Source of the DNA: Kribbibacterium absianum
GTDB lineage: Bacteria; Actinomycetota; Coriobacteriia; Coriobacteriales; Atopobiaceae
Reading direction: 5' to 3'
NCBI RefSeq assembly: GCF_030067705.1
Contig: NZ_JASJEX010000002.1
Span: 539,502 to 603,501, forward strand
Length of the DNA: 64,000 bases
The position numbers and the translations under genes are program-made. Positions 7,440 to 16,220 of this stretch are shown here, in pieces. Numbering within the stretch: the first letter of the stretch is position 1; each line of letters opens with the position of its first letter. The notes under the pieces were generated by a model. That model ran no database searches, was not told the origin of the DNA, and saw only the letters and a list, made by a program, of their open reading frames with translations.

Positions 7440-8204
7440 CTACTCAATCACCGGCGCGTACTGCTCCACGGCCGCCTTCGCCTCCGCCGAGAACCCCGAC
7501 CCCGCCACCACCGCGTCCACGTCCGCCAGGTCGTAGAAGCTGTAGAAGTCCCGGCGGTCGAACTTGCTCGGGTCCGCCAGCAGGTACCGCTGGCTCGCCT
7601 GGTCCAGCGCAATTCGTTGCACGTCGCCCGCCTCGGTCGTCGACGTGTACGCATGGCCGCCAGCAATCCCGTTCACCCCGATGAATGCCTTGCTCACGCC
7701 GAACCGCTCCATTGTCGCCTCGGCTACCGAACCCACCACGGCGCCCATGCGCCGCCGGAAGAACCCGCCCAGCAGGTAGAGGTCCACGTCCTCGCGCTGC
7801 TCCAGGAGACTCAGCACCGGCAGGCTGTTCGTGATCACGCGTAGGTGCACGGGCGGCAGCTGCGCGGCCATGGCCTCGACGGTGGTTCCCGTGCCGAGAA
7901 ACAGCGTGTCGTTCGCCTCGACCAGCGTCGCCGCCAGCGCCCCGATGGCCTGCTTCTCTGCTACATGCAGGACGCTCTTCTCTCGCTGGCTGCGCTCACG
8001 CTGCAGCACCGGGCTCTGCCGCGGCTTCAACGATTGAGCGCCGCCGCGCACGCGGGCCACGCGCCCTTCCTCTGCCAGGTCGTCCAGGTCACGCCGTGCG
8101 GTCATCTCCGAGACGCCCAACCGCTCCGCCGCCTCTTTAATGGAGAGGTTCTGCAGCTCGTCGGTGAGTTCGACCATCGCGTCCTGTCGCTCTGCCTTTA
8201 GCAT
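7440..8204 (-). CDS. DeoR/GlpR-family sugar regulator
   Basis: A 254-residue paralogue of the regulator at 3790-4554. The HTH reads IKEAAERLGVSEMTARRDLD, and the sensor domain has FLGTGTTVEAMA and FIGVNGIAGG. It is divergent from the mannose-family PTS operon that begins 331 bp away, so it probably represses that operon and itself from the shared region. The inducer is not evident; a phosphorylated amino sugar would fit the sulfatase neighbourhood. Confidence 0.8.
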   Translation of the reverse strand: MLKAERQDAMVELTDELQNLSIKEAAERLGVSEMTARRDLDDLAEEGRVARVRGGAQSLKPRQSPVLQRERSQREKSVLHVAEKQAIGALAATLVEANDTLFLGTGTTVEAMAAQLPPVHLRVITNSLPVLSLLEQREDVDLYLLGGFFRRRMGAVVGSVAEATMERFGVSKAFIGVNGIAGGHAYTSTTEAGDVQRIALDQASQRYLLADPSKFDRRDFYSFYDLADVDAVVAGSGFSAEAKAAVEQYAPVIE

Positions 8205-8535
8205 GGGGCCTCCTTGACGGTGGATGTGACTTCACCCTAACAAACATTCCCAAAACATTCCAAGATTAGCGAGCATGCTCTGGGAGCTTCTCGCAAAATC
8301 TCACAATGAAGGGACAAGAGGGCAACGGCGGACCCGAGGCCGGCCGGTCGGCTTCCGCCAAGGGAATAACTCCGGATCATGGTGCCGTTAGGCTCCCTGT
8401 ATCGACCGTTCGCCGAGCCCGGTCCGCCGACGTGGCCTCCTTTTTCTCCTCTCGCCTAATTGAAAGAAGTTGTTGGTACACTTCTCACAGAAAGTAACAA
8501 GACGTGACAAAGAGTCGCAATGAAGGGAGTCGGCC
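8205..8535. promoter_or_regulatory. Divergent control region, deoR / PTS
   Basis: 331 bp without a gene. It is visibly AT-richer than its surroundings. AACATTCC is repeated with an 11-bp period at about 8242-8260, close to the deoR start. TCTCACA occurs at 8299-8305 and 8482-8488, and CAATGAAGGGA occurs at 8304-8314 and 8518-8528. These repeats are candidate operator sites; no unambiguous sigma-70 hexamer pair could be assigned. The last copy overlaps the EIIA Shine-Dalgarno. Confidence 0.4.
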
Positions 8536-8967
8536 ATGCGAACCGGAGTCATCCTTGCGAGCCACGGGGAGTTCGCGCGCGCGGCGCTCGGCAGCGCGGA
8601 GATGGTGGCCGGTCCCCAACCGGACATCTGCGCGCTCGCGCTGCAGGCGGACACTTCGCTCGAGGACTTCGAAGCGGCGTTCCGCGACGCCTATGACCAG
8701 CTGTCCAGCCAGTGCGACCTGGTCGTCTGCCTCTGCGACATCCTCGGCGGTACGCCGTTCAACGTCGTCGCCCGCGTCAAGGCGGCCGGCCTCGAGCTGC
8801 TCGCCTACACCGGCCTCTCGATGCCGGTGCTGCTGGAACTGCTCATCACGCGCGGCCAGTACAGCACGGAGTGGGAGCTGGCCAACGTCATCGAGGCGGC
8901 GGGCGCGTCCGCGCTCCAGCGCATCGACATGGCACCGGTGCCCACGGAAGACGGCGAGGACCTCTGA
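8536..8967 (+). CDS. PTS mannose-family EIIA
   Basis: A 143-residue cytoplasmic EIIA domain (ManX N-terminal type). The phosphoryl-accepting His is in ILASHGEFA (about residue 10), and the second signature is CDILGGTPFNVV (about 72-83). It receives phosphate from HPr and passes it to the EIIB encoded next. Separate EIIA, EIIB, EIIC and EIID genes are the usual arrangement for N-acetylgalactosamine, sorbose and fructose members. The downstream sulfatase suggests an amino-sugar substrate (inference). Confidence 0.88.
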   Translation: MRTGVILASHGEFARAALGSAEMVAGPQPDICALALQADTSLEDFEAAFRDAYDQLSSQCDLVVCLCDILGGTPFNVVARVKAAGLELLAYTGLSMPVLLELLITRGQYSTEWELANVIEAAGASALQRIDMAPVPTEDGEDL

Positions 8968-9051
8968 GCCTCCCCTCACATCAGCCCTAAAGGACGAGTT
9001 GCGTCGCAGGAAGAACGAAACCGCAGGTAGCGTTAGCAGAAAGGAACCACC

Positions 9052-9534
9052 ATGTCGGTCAAGCTCGTGGACATCGACGACCGCCTCATCCACGGCCAGC
9101 TCGCCACCACCTGGATCCCGGACTACCGCATCGAGTCCGTGATCATCGTCGACGACAAAGTCGCCAACGACCCGATCCAAAAGTCCGTCGCCGGCCTCGC
9201 GGTGCCCAAGGTCAAGGTCAACGTCTTTGGCGTCGACAAGTTCATTGACGTCCTCACCAAGACCACCATCAAGAAAGTGACCATGGTCCTTTTCACCAAC
9301 CCGGTGGACGCCCTCAGGCTCCACGAGAACGGCCTCCCTTTCAACTACCTCAACGTCAGCGGCATGCGCTTCAACGACCAGCGCCGCCGCCTGCACAAGA
9401 ACATGTCGGTCACCGAGGACGAGAAGGAGGCGTTGGAGCAGCTCATCGAGATGGGCGTGGAGTGCTGGATGCAGCCCACGACCCGCGACCCCAAGGTCCG
9501 CGTCTCCGAGCTGCTCGAGAACTACGAGGCATAA
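9052..9534 (+). CDS. PTS mannose-family EIIB
   Basis: A 160-residue EIIB. The active-site His lies in DIDDRLIHGQ (about residues 8-17), followed by the conserved TTWIP. It phosphorylates the incoming sugar on the EIIC/EIID complex. An AGAAAGGAA lies just before the ATG. A family A repeat fragment (9004-9017) and the GAAACCGCAGGTAG motif lie in the 84-bp spacer after EIIA. Confidence 0.88.
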   Translation: MSVKLVDIDDRLIHGQLATTWIPDYRIESVIIVDDKVANDPIQKSVAGLAVPKVKVNVFGVDKFIDVLTKTTIKKVTMVLFTNPVDALRLHENGLPFNYLNVSGMRFNDQRRRLHKNMSVTEDEKEALEQLIEMGVECWMQPTTRDPKVRVSELLENYEA

Positions 9535-9571
9535 CCCCCGGGGCGCCGCGCCCCACCTGTGAGGAGCATCC

Positions 9572-10384
9572 ATGCTGCAAGCGCTCTTGCTCGCCATCTG
9601 GGCGGGCCTCTGCACCTGGGACCAGTACGGTCCCCACCTGGGCTTTCGTAAACCGTTGCTCGCGTCCGTCGGCGTCGGCGTGATCATGGGCGACATGACC
9701 ACCGCGATCATCATCGGCGCGACGATGGAGCTCATGTGGCTCGGCGTCAACAACATCGGCGCCTATGTCCCGCCCGACGTCATCTCCGGAACCATCGTGG
9801 GCGCCGCGCTCGGCATCATGAGCGGCGGCGACGTCGCGAGTGACACCGCCCTCGCTGTTGCCATCGGCATCCCCACGGCCACGCTCGTCCAGCAGCTCAA
9901 CATCCTCGTGATGACCACCAACATCACCTGGCTGCACAAGGCGGACAAAGTGGCCCTGACCGGCGACTTCGATGCCGTGAACCCGTGGTTCTGGTGCGGC
10001 GCCTGGTCCTTCTTCGCCACGCGCGCCATCCCCACGTTCATCGCCTGCGGCATCGGCTCCTTTGTGATCGAGGACATCATGAACTTCCTCGAGAACTCGG
10101 TGCCCTGGGTTCTCTCTGGCTTCTCCACTGCGGGCGGCATGATGCCCGCTGTCGGCCTCGCGATGCTCCTCACGATGATGCTCAAGGGCAACATGTGGAT
10201 CTTCCTCATCGCCGGCTTTGTGATGAGCGCCTACCTCGGCGTTCCGACCATGGGCATCGCGCTTGTGGCCGTCGCGGTGGCCGGTTTCTACGACTACGTC
10301 TCCGAGAGCCAGAAGAAGGCCGCCGCGCAGCCGGCCCTGGAGGCATCTCCATCCGCAGACGATGACGAGGAGTACGATCTCTGA
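9572..10384 (+). CDS. PTS mannose-family EIIC
   Basis: A 270-residue polytopic membrane protein (ManY/AgaC type). It opens LLAIWAGLCTWDQYGPH and contains several hydrophobic spans, with the family's GATMELMWLGV region around residues 50-60. It forms the sugar channel with EIID. GTGAGGAGC precedes the ATG. The stop codon overlaps the EIID start by one base (ATGA-type junction at 10382-10386), implying translational coupling. Confidence 0.87.
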   Translation: MLQALLLAIWAGLCTWDQYGPHLGFRKPLLASVGVGVIMGDMTTAIIIGATMELMWLGVNNIGAYVPPDVISGTIVGAALGIMSGGDVASDTALAVAIGIPTATLVQQLNILVMTTNITWLHKADKVALTGDFDAVNPWFWCGAWSFFATRAIPTFIACGIGSFVIEDIMNFLENSVPWVLSGFSTAGGMMPAVGLAMLLTMMLKGNMWIFLIAGFVMSAYLGVPTMGIALVAVAVAGFYDYVSESQKKAAAQPALEASPSADDDEEYDL

Positions 10385-11214
10385 TGGCCAAGGTTTCCAA
10401 GCACGCCCTCAACAAGGTGCTGCTCCGCACCCAGGGATGCCAGTTCGCTCACAACTACGAGCGCATGCAGAGCCTCTCGCTCACCTACTGCTTCGCGCCG
10501 GTGCTGAAAGAGTTGTACGGCGACGCCCCCAAAGAGGACCGCGTCCGCGCCATGCAGCGCCACCTGGAGTACTTCAACACGCACCCGCTCGCGATCCCTT
10601 TCATCCTCGGCATCGCCGCGGCGCTCGAGGAGACCACCGACGAGGACCAGAAAGAGACCGTCGTCGCCGTCAAGACCTCGCTGATGGGCCCCTTCGCCGG
10701 CCTTGGCGACTCGCTCCTCAACCTCACCTGGACGCCCATCTGCGGGTCCATCGGCGCGTCGATGTGCATCAACAACGGCAGCCTCATCGGCCCCCTCGTG
10801 ATGCTCATCATGATCAACGCCCTCTACTGGCCCATCAAGATCTACGGCCTCTACGGCGGCTACTCCAAGGGCATGGAGGTCATCGAGAAGTTCGGCGTGC
10901 AGGTCTTCGACCGCCTCAGCTCCCTTGCTAATGTGCTCGGTGTGATGGTGGTGGGCGGCCTGATCCCCACGACCGTCAAGCTCGCCTGCGCCATCGAGAT
11001 TCCGCTGGGGGAGGGCGACCCGCTCGTGATCCAGGACCAGCTGGACAAGGTGTTGCCCTATGCGCTGCCCGTGCTGCTGACGTTCATCTGCTACCGCCTG
11101 CTCAAGAAGGGCCAGGGCAAGAACTCCGCGCAGCTGATCGTCGGCTTGATCGTGTTCGCGCTGGTCTTCGCCTGCCTGGGCTATTACTTCCCGGGCCTCA
11201 AGATCTTCGCCTAG
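10384..11214 (+). CDS. PTS mannose-family EIID
   Basis: A 276-residue EIID (ManZ/AgaD type). The N-terminal part has the conserved NYERMQSLSLTYCFAP and, further on, the EYFNTHP motif (about residues 58-64). The C-terminal half is hydrophobic. EIID pairs with EIIC in the membrane. It is the last PTS gene of the run and is followed by a strong hairpin. Confidence 0.88.
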   Translation: MAKVSKHALNKVLLRTQGCQFAHNYERMQSLSLTYCFAPVLKELYGDAPKEDRVRAMQRHLEYFNTHPLAIPFILGIAAALEETTDEDQKETVVAVKTSLMGPFAGLGDSLLNLTWTPICGSIGASMCINNGSLIGPLVMLIMINALYWPIKIYGLYGGYSKGMEVIEKFGVQVFDRLSSLANVLGVMVVGGLIPTTVKLACAIEIPLGEGDPLVIQDQLDKVLPYALPVLLTFICYRLLKKGQGKNSAQLIVGLIVFALVFACLGYYFPGLKIFA

Positions 11215-11221
11215 GCTCTCG

Positions 11222-11256
11222 TGGCCGGGGCGCTCGCGTTCGCGGAGCCCCGGCCA
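11222..11256 (+). terminator. Hairpin after the PTS operon
   Basis: TGGCCGGGGC (11222-11231) pairs perfectly with GCCCCGGCCA (11247-11256), with a further CTCGCG/CGCG pairing inside. There is no T-tract. It lies between the EIID gene and the sulfatase and could attenuate readthrough into the sulfatase operon. Confidence 0.6.
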
Positions 11257-11278
11257 TGACGCCCGATGGCATCAGAGT

Positions 11279-11300
11279 TCGTTCTTCCTGCTATTCCGAC
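11279..11300 (+). repeat. Family A repeat before the sulfatase
   Basis: CGTTCTTCCTGCTATTCCGA lies 12 bp upstream of the sulfatase ATG, covering the place where a promoter -10 or ribosome binding site would normally be. The usable Shine-Dalgarno, AAGGAT, is just beyond it. Confidence 0.8.
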
Positions 11301-11311
11301 AAGGATCCCTT

Positions 11312-12844
11312 ATGCGCACCATCCTCGTTCTCATGGACACCCTGCGCCGCGACGTGCTCTCCTGCTACAACCTCCAGTCGCCCGTCGTCACGCCGAACCT
11401 CGACGCCTTCGCGCGCGAGTCATGCGTGTTCGACGAGCACTGGGTGGGTAGCGCTCCCTGCATGCCCGCTCGCCGGGACATCCTCACCGGTCGGCTGAAC
11501 TTCCTCGAGCGCGGTTGGGGCCCCATCGAGCCCTTCGACGTCACATTGCCGCAGGTGCTCCGTGAGCACGGCTACTTCTGCCACATCACCACTGACCACT
11601 GCCACTACCTGCGTACTGGCGGCGAGGGCTACCTGCAGCAGTTCAACACCTGGGACTACCACCGCGGCCAGGAGGGCGACCCCTGGGTGAGCGCCATCGA
11701 CGACCCCTCGAACATGCCGCGCGATTACTACGGCCGCGTGCGCCGGCAGTACCAGCTCAACCGCACGCAATGGCCAGAAGAAGCGCAGATGCCGTCGCCG
11801 CTCACGTTCCAGAGCGCCTGCGACTGGCTCGACCGCAACGGTCAGGCCGAGGACTACTTCCTGATGGTGGAGGCCTTCGACCCGCACGAGCCCTTCGACG
11901 TGCCCGACGAGTACCTGAGCCTCTACGACGGGCCCGAGCTCGACCGTGACTACTACGAGATCCCCTGCTACGCCCGCCAGAGCGAGAGCGACGTGACCGA
12001 CGACGCGGTGGCCTACCTCAGGCGTCGCTACCACGCGCTGGTCACCATGACGGACCGGTGGTTCGGGCGTCTGATGGACAAGGTGCGCGAACTGGGCATT
12101 TGGGACGACGTGCTGCTCGTGGCCACGACGGACCACGGCTACTTCCTGGGCGAGCGCGACTTCCTCGGCAAGAACTTCATGCCGCTCTACAACGAGCTGG
12201 CGCACCTGCCGCTGTTGGTTCGCTTCCCGGGCGGCGCGCGAGCCGGACGGCATGCCCAGCAGCTCACGCAGAACATCGACCTGATGCCGACGGTGTTGGA
12301 CTTTGCGGGCATTGAGATTCCGGACGATGTGGCGGGCGTCTCGCTGAAGCCGCTGGCGACGGACGCGGACGCGCCCACCAAGGACTACGCGCTCTTTGGC
12401 TACCACGCGATGGACGTGAACATCACCGACGGTCGCTACGTGTACTTCCGCGCGCCGGTGCCGGGCAACCAGCCGTGCTTTGAGTACGCGGCGATGCCGA
12501 CGACGATCCGGCGCGTGCTGGGCACCGACAATCCGGGCGCCATCGAGTGCGGGCGGTTCCTGCCGCGCACGGACTACCCGGTGTTCAAGGTCCCGGTGAC
12601 GAAGCCCGGGATTATCGACCAGAGCGACGATCCGCTGCGGGAGGTCTCGAAGACGCGGCTCTTCGACCTGGCCGTGGACTATGGAGAGCTGGACGACCTA
12701 GCCGGAGGCAACGACCCGGCCGAGGACCGTATGGTGGGCCTGCTGCTTCGCGCCCTGGACGAGAACGACGCGCCGCCCGAGCAATACGAGCGCCTCGGCC
12801 TCGCCGCCGCCCGTTCTGCCTGCCAAAGCGACGCCCGGCCATGA
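11312..12844 (+). CDS. Type I sulfatase, cytoplasmic
   Basis: A 510-residue arylsulfatase-family enzyme. The maturation motif C-M-P-A-R (Cys50, in APCMPARRDILTG) fits the C-x-P-x-R consensus for conversion to formylglycine. Metal ligands are visible as the N-terminal LMDTLRRD and as TTDHGYFLGE (about 271-280). There is no signal peptide, so it should act inside the cell, on a substrate delivered by the upstream PTS. The last codons (12811-12830) are built from a family A repeat, so the C-terminal tail is probably an acquired extension. Its ATGA overlaps the maturase start. The substrate is not determined by the sequence. Confidence 0.88.
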   Translation: MRTILVLMDTLRRDVLSCYNLQSPVVTPNLDAFARESCVFDEHWVGSAPCMPARRDILTGRLNFLERGWGPIEPFDVTLPQVLREHGYFCHITTDHCHYLRTGGEGYLQQFNTWDYHRGQEGDPWVSAIDDPSNMPRDYYGRVRRQYQLNRTQWPEEAQMPSPLTFQSACDWLDRNGQAEDYFLMVEAFDPHEPFDVPDEYLSLYDGPELDRDYYEIPCYARQSESDVTDDAVAYLRRRYHALVTMTDRWFGRLMDKVRELGIWDDVLLVATTDHGYFLGERDFLGKNFMPLYNELAHLPLLVRFPGGARAGRHAQQLTQNIDLMPTVLDFAGIEIPDDVAGVSLKPLATDADAPTKDYALFGYHAMDVNITDGRYVYFRAPVPGNQPCFEYAAMPTTIRRVLGTDNPGAIECGRFLPRTDYPVFKVPVTKPGIIDQSDDPLREVSKTRLFDLAVDYGELDDLAGGNDPAEDRMVGLLLRALDENDAPPEQYERLGLAAARSACQSDARP

Positions 12845-13920
12845 GGCGCGTCAGCTTCCTGGTCAAGCCTGCCTCGTCGGCCTGCTCGATGGCCTGCGCC
12901 TACTGCTTCTACCGCGACGTGGCCCAGGGCCGCGCGCCCCAGGTCATGAGCGACGCCGTGGCGGACGCCCTCATCGACCGCGCCCTTGCCCTGGCCCCGG
13001 ACGCCTCCATCGCCTTCGACTTCCAGGGCGGCGAGCCCACGCTGGCCGGGTTGCCCTTCTTTGAGCGCTTCGTCGCCCGCGTGGCCGCGCAGCGCGACCG
13101 GCAGCATGTCTCGTTCGCGATCCAGACCAACGGCCTCGCCCTCGACGACGCCTGGTGCGCGTTTCTGGCCGAGCACCGCTTCCTGGTGGGCGTCTCGCTC
13201 GACGGGTACCGCGAGCTCCACGACAGGCTGCGGCCGGACCTGCACGGCGCCGGCACCTTCGATTGCGTCGCGGCCGCCATCGCGCGCCTGCGCACCTACG
13301 GTCTAGAACCAAGCGTCCTCATGGTCCTTTCGCAGCCGTTGGCTGCGCACCCGCAAAAGGTGTGGCGCACCATCGAGCGCCTCGACCTGCGCTATGTCCA
13401 GTTCATCCCGTGCCTGGGGCCGCTGGACGGGGCGGCCGGTCGCCACGCGCTCACGCCCGATGCGTTCGCGCGCTTCTACCTCACACTGCTGGGCCTCTGG
13501 GAGCGCGGCGGCCGCACGGTCCACGTGGGCCTCTTTGACGATCTGCTCGCGCTGACGTCCGGCCGACACCCGCAGACCTGCGGGCTGCTCGGTCGGTGCG
13601 CGCCGCAGTTTGTCGTGGAGGGGGACGGCTCGGTGTACCCGTGCGACTTCTATGCGCGCGAGCCGTGGCGGCTCGGGAACGTGACGGAGCGATCACTTGA
13701 GGAGCTGGCAGTGTCGCCGGTGCTCCGAGAGTTTCTGATGCGCCCGCGTTCCCGGTGCGCCGAGTGTTCCTCCTGTCGTTTCGAGAGCCTCTGCCACGGC
13801 AACTGCCCGCGCATGGCCTCGGCGTATTTTGACGAGCGGGCCTGCGGTTATCGTCGGTTCTTGGAACAGGCGTGGCCGCGCCTGGCCACTCTCCGGAAAG
13901 GAGCCCCCGCATGGATGTGA
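12841..13920 (+). CDS. Anaerobic sulfatase-maturating enzyme (radical SAM, SPASM)
   Basis: A 359-residue radical-SAM enzyme that should oxidise the sulfatase Cys to formylglycine without oxygen. The SAM-cluster motif is CSMACAYCFY (about residues 15-24). Later landmarks are GGEPTLAG and, in the C-terminal SPASM region, clustered cysteines in CGLLGRC, YPCDFY, CAECSSC and LCHGNCPR. The start overlaps the sulfatase stop in an ATGA, giving direct translational coupling to its substrate. The end overlaps the next gene by 10 bp. Confidence 0.9.
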   Translation: MRRVSFLVKPASSACSMACAYCFYRDVAQGRAPQVMSDAVADALIDRALALAPDASIAFDFQGGEPTLAGLPFFERFVARVAAQRDRQHVSFAIQTNGLALDDAWCAFLAEHRFLVGVSLDGYRELHDRLRPDLHGAGTFDCVAAAIARLRTYGLEPSVLMVLSQPLAAHPQKVWRTIERLDLRYVQFIPCLGPLDGAAGRHALTPDAFARFYLTLLGLWERGGRTVHVGLFDDLLALTSGRHPQTCGLLGRCAPQFVVEGDGSVYPCDFYAREPWRLGNVTERSLEELAVSPVLREFLMRPRSRCAECSSCRFESLCHGNCPRMASAYFDERACGYRRFLEQAWPRLATLRKGAPAWM

Positions 13921-14519
13921 AGATGGTCGGCGCCACGCTCGTGGTCCTGGCGGTGCTCGGGTTCCTGTTCTTCGAGTACGAGAAGCGCTCGCTCACCCGG
14001 CGGCTCGAGCGCCTTATGGAGGCCCAGGACTTCCGCGGCTGCCTCGCGTTGCTGGCTGAGCCGGTCACCCGTACGGTCTTTCCGCGCTACAACCGGCGGT
14101 TCCTCGAGCTTTCCTGCCATCTGGGGCTCGACAACCTGGCCGAGGCCGAGCGCCTCTGCAGCGAGATGCTCGCCATGCGCCTCACGCCCGAGCAGCGCAC
14201 GGTCACGCTGGCCAAGGCCTTCAATGTTGCAGTAGAGCGGGAGGACCGAGAGACGGCGGCTCGGCGGCTGGCCCAGATTGAGGAGCTGGATGACGGGGCT
14301 CTGGCCCAGGAATCCCGCGAGACGTTCGACGTGCTGCTCAATGGCTCGTCGGCCTACGTGGAGTCCATGAAGCGGCGGCTCCGTAACGCCGACCAGGGCA
14401 CCGCCGCGCGCCTGTGCTACCTGCTGTCCGTGCAGTACGCCAATCGCGGGGATGACACCGCGGCCGAGCAGTACCTGGATCGCGCCGGTTCCTGCTTCGA
14501 CGCGCCGGTGGAAGGCTAG
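13911..14519 (+). CDS. Membrane-anchored helical-repeat protein of unknown function
   Basis: 202 residues. One N-terminal membrane span (VGATLVVLAVLGFLFFEYE) is followed by an all-helical region rich in Ala, Leu, Glu and Arg with TPR-like spacing (ALLAEPVTR, AERLCSEML, AARRLAQIEEL, AEQYLDRAG). The ATG at 13911 follows GGAAAGGAG and overlaps the maturase gene. Position inside the sulfatase operon suggests a linked role, perhaps in organising the transport or maturation proteins at the membrane, but nothing in the sequence proves this. Confidence 0.6.
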   Translation: MDVKMVGATLVVLAVLGFLFFEYEKRSLTRRLERLMEAQDFRGCLALLAEPVTRTVFPRYNRRFLELSCHLGLDNLAEAERLCSEMLAMRLTPEQRTVTLAKAFNVAVEREDRETAARRLAQIEELDDGALAQESRETFDVLLNGSSAYVESMKRRLRNADQGTAARLCYLLSVQYANRGDDTAAEQYLDRAGSCFDAPVEG

Positions 14520-14521
14520 TT

Positions 14522-15307
14522 GTGGAGTGGGTTGCCTTCCTTGTGAGCTTTGGCGCGTCGACCATCGGCGCCATCTGCGGCGTCGGCGGCGGCATCGTGA
14601 TCAAGCCGGTGATGGACGCACTCGGCGCGCTGAGCGTCGCGCAGGTGAACTTCCTGGCCGGTTGCACGGTGCTTGCGATGACGGCGTACTCGGTGGTGCG
14701 CGCTTTGGCAGAAAAAACAATGGAGGGCGACCTGGGCCGAGACGTTCCGCTCGGCGTGGGAGCGACCATTGGGGGAATGGCGGGGAAAGCGCTGCTCGGG
14801 GCGCTGGCGACGGCCGTGGGTCGACCAGAGCTGGTAGGCGCAGTGCAGGCGGCCGTGCTCGCGGTGGTCACGCTCGGGACGCTGCTTTATACCGTGTTCA
14901 AAAACCGCATTACCGGCTATTGCGTGCAAGGGACGGTGCCGTGCGCGCTGATTGGGCTCGGCCTTGGGGTGTGTTCCTCGTTCCTCGGCATCGGCGGCGG
15001 CCCGATCAACCTGGTGGCGCTCTACTTCTTCTTCTCCCTCGACACCAAGCCGGCCGCGACCAGCTCGCTGTTCATCATCCTCCTGTCGCAATCTGCGGCC
15101 ACGCTGTGCACGCTGGCAAGCGGCGCGCCCGACGTGCCGGCGCTGGTTCTTGTGCTCATGGTGGCGGGCGGCGTCATCGGCGGCATGGTGGGGCGCCGCG
15201 TCAACCGGGGTCTCGGTGGAGCCACGGTCGACAAGCTGTTCATCGGGCTCATGGCGGTGATCATCGCCATCTGCCTAGGCAATCTGGCGAAGTTCGCCTG
15301 GCTGTGA
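14522..15307 (+). CDS. TauE/SafE (TSUP) family anion exporter
   Basis: A 261-residue polytopic protein with two homologous halves, each carrying the TSUP glycine motif (GAICGVGGGIVIKP at about 18-31 and SSFLGIGGGPINL at about 150-162). The family exports sulfite, sulfoacetate or related anions. A GTG start is used, 2 bp after the previous stop. Its place in the sulfatase operon supports export of sulfate or sulfite freed by intracellular desulfation (inference). Confidence 0.82.
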   Translation: MEWVAFLVSFGASTIGAICGVGGGIVIKPVMDALGALSVAQVNFLAGCTVLAMTAYSVVRALAEKTMEGDLGRDVPLGVGATIGGMAGKALLGALATAVGRPELVGAVQAAVLAVVTLGTLLYTVFKNRITGYCVQGTVPCALIGLGLGVCSSFLGIGGGPINLVALYFFFSLDTKPAATSSLFIILLSQSAATLCTLASGAPDVPALVLVLMVAGGVIGGMVGRRVNRGLGGATVDKLFIGLMAVIIAICLGNLAKFAWL

Positions 15308-15332
15308 GGCGGGCCCTCGAGAAAGGATCGTT

Positions 15333-15818
15333 GTGGACGCTGGGACGTTGGGCTCGTTTCTCCCCGCGGTGTGGCTGCTGGCCGTTGGGGTCGCCGGGTA
15401 CGCGGGATGGCTGGGTGTGAGCCAGCGCAGCGGGATTTCCCGAGGGGTGCCCCGGCGGCGTGGCACGTGGGTGGTGGCCGCGCTGCTGGTGCTCGCTGGG
15501 GCAGCCAACTTCTGGTGGCACGACCACACGTGGAGCGGCCTTGCAGTGGCGGCCGTGCTGGCGGCGTTCGGGCTGTTCTGGGCGGTGCAGCGCAACGGGG
15601 TCGGGCGCGGTGGGCTGTATGTTGACGGCGTCCGGTACCCCTGGGGACGCGTGGCCGATGTGAGCATCACGGGCGGCGGGCACCGTGCGGTGGTGCACTT
15701 CTCGGCGGGCAAGGCCGAGAAGGACCTGGCGCTGCCGGGCACCTCCCGAGAAGCGGTGCAGCAGCTAGTGGATGAGATGCAGCGGGCCTATGGCGCCACT
15801 CCGGCCGAGGAGCGCTGA
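15333..15818 (+). CDS. Membrane protein with PH-like C-terminal domain
   Basis: 161 residues, GTG start after AGAAAGGAT. Three hydrophobic segments (AVWLLAVGVAGYAGWLGV, VVAALLVLAGAAN, LAVAAVLAAFGLFWAV) are followed by a soluble C-terminal part (GLYVDGVRYPWGRVADVSI and on) resembling the PH-like domains of YdbS/YvfG-type proteins. It is the last gene of the sulfatase operon by spacing (25 bp). No function assigned. Confidence 0.6.
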   Translation: MDAGTLGSFLPAVWLLAVGVAGYAGWLGVSQRSGISRGVPRRRGTWVVAALLVLAGAANFWWHDHTWSGLAVAAVLAAFGLFWAVQRNGVGRGGLYVDGVRYPWGRVADVSITGGGHRAVVHFSAGKAEKDLALPGTSREAVQQLVDEMQRAYGATPAEER

Positions 15819-15825
15819 GGGCGCC

Positions 15826-15890
15826 CCGTTCTACCTGCTGTTCCGAGCACCGGGCCTCTGACCTGAGGCGTCACACTGGCAGGAAGAACG
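15826..15890. repeat. Family A facing pair
   Basis: A forward copy (15826-15847, CCGTTCTACCTGCTGTTCCG) and a reverse copy (15873-15890, GGCAGGAAGAACG) lie between two convergent genes and could form a bidirectional terminator. Confidence 0.75.
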
Positions 15891-16200
15891 TTTCCGCAGC
15901 TCGGGGGCTGTGTCCGCCGTCACGCCTCCCGACGTCGTAGCGCCCAGCCGCCCAGCGCAATACCGCCGGCCACGCAGGCAACCGCACCCGCATCCACTAC
16001 CGGGTCGCCGGTTTCAGGCATCTTGCTCGAGCGGCTCTTGAATCGCGTCGCGCTTGTCGACGCGCCCCGTTTTGTGCCCGTGGCCGTCGGCGACTTCGCG
16101 CTGCCGGCGACTGATTGCTCGACGCCCGTGCTCACCGTGCCCGCAGGGTCGGTCTTGTCGTGCGCGTCGCCCGTCGTGCCGTGCTCGCCCGAGTCGCCCC

Positions 16201-16220
16201 CGGTCGTCCCCGGTCGTCCC
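16201..16220. repeat. 10-bp tandem duplication causing a frameshift
   Basis: CGGTCGTCCC occurs twice in direct succession (16201-16210, 16211-16220) inside the surface protein gene. Deleting one copy joins the linker frame to the MPETG anchor frame. Confidence 0.9.

Noticed and set aside
13764..13785. Family A-like sequence GTGTTCCTCCTGTCGTTTCG inside the sulfatase maturase
   Set aside because: It encodes ECSSCRFES, part of the conserved SPASM cysteine cluster, so the match is probably coincidental.
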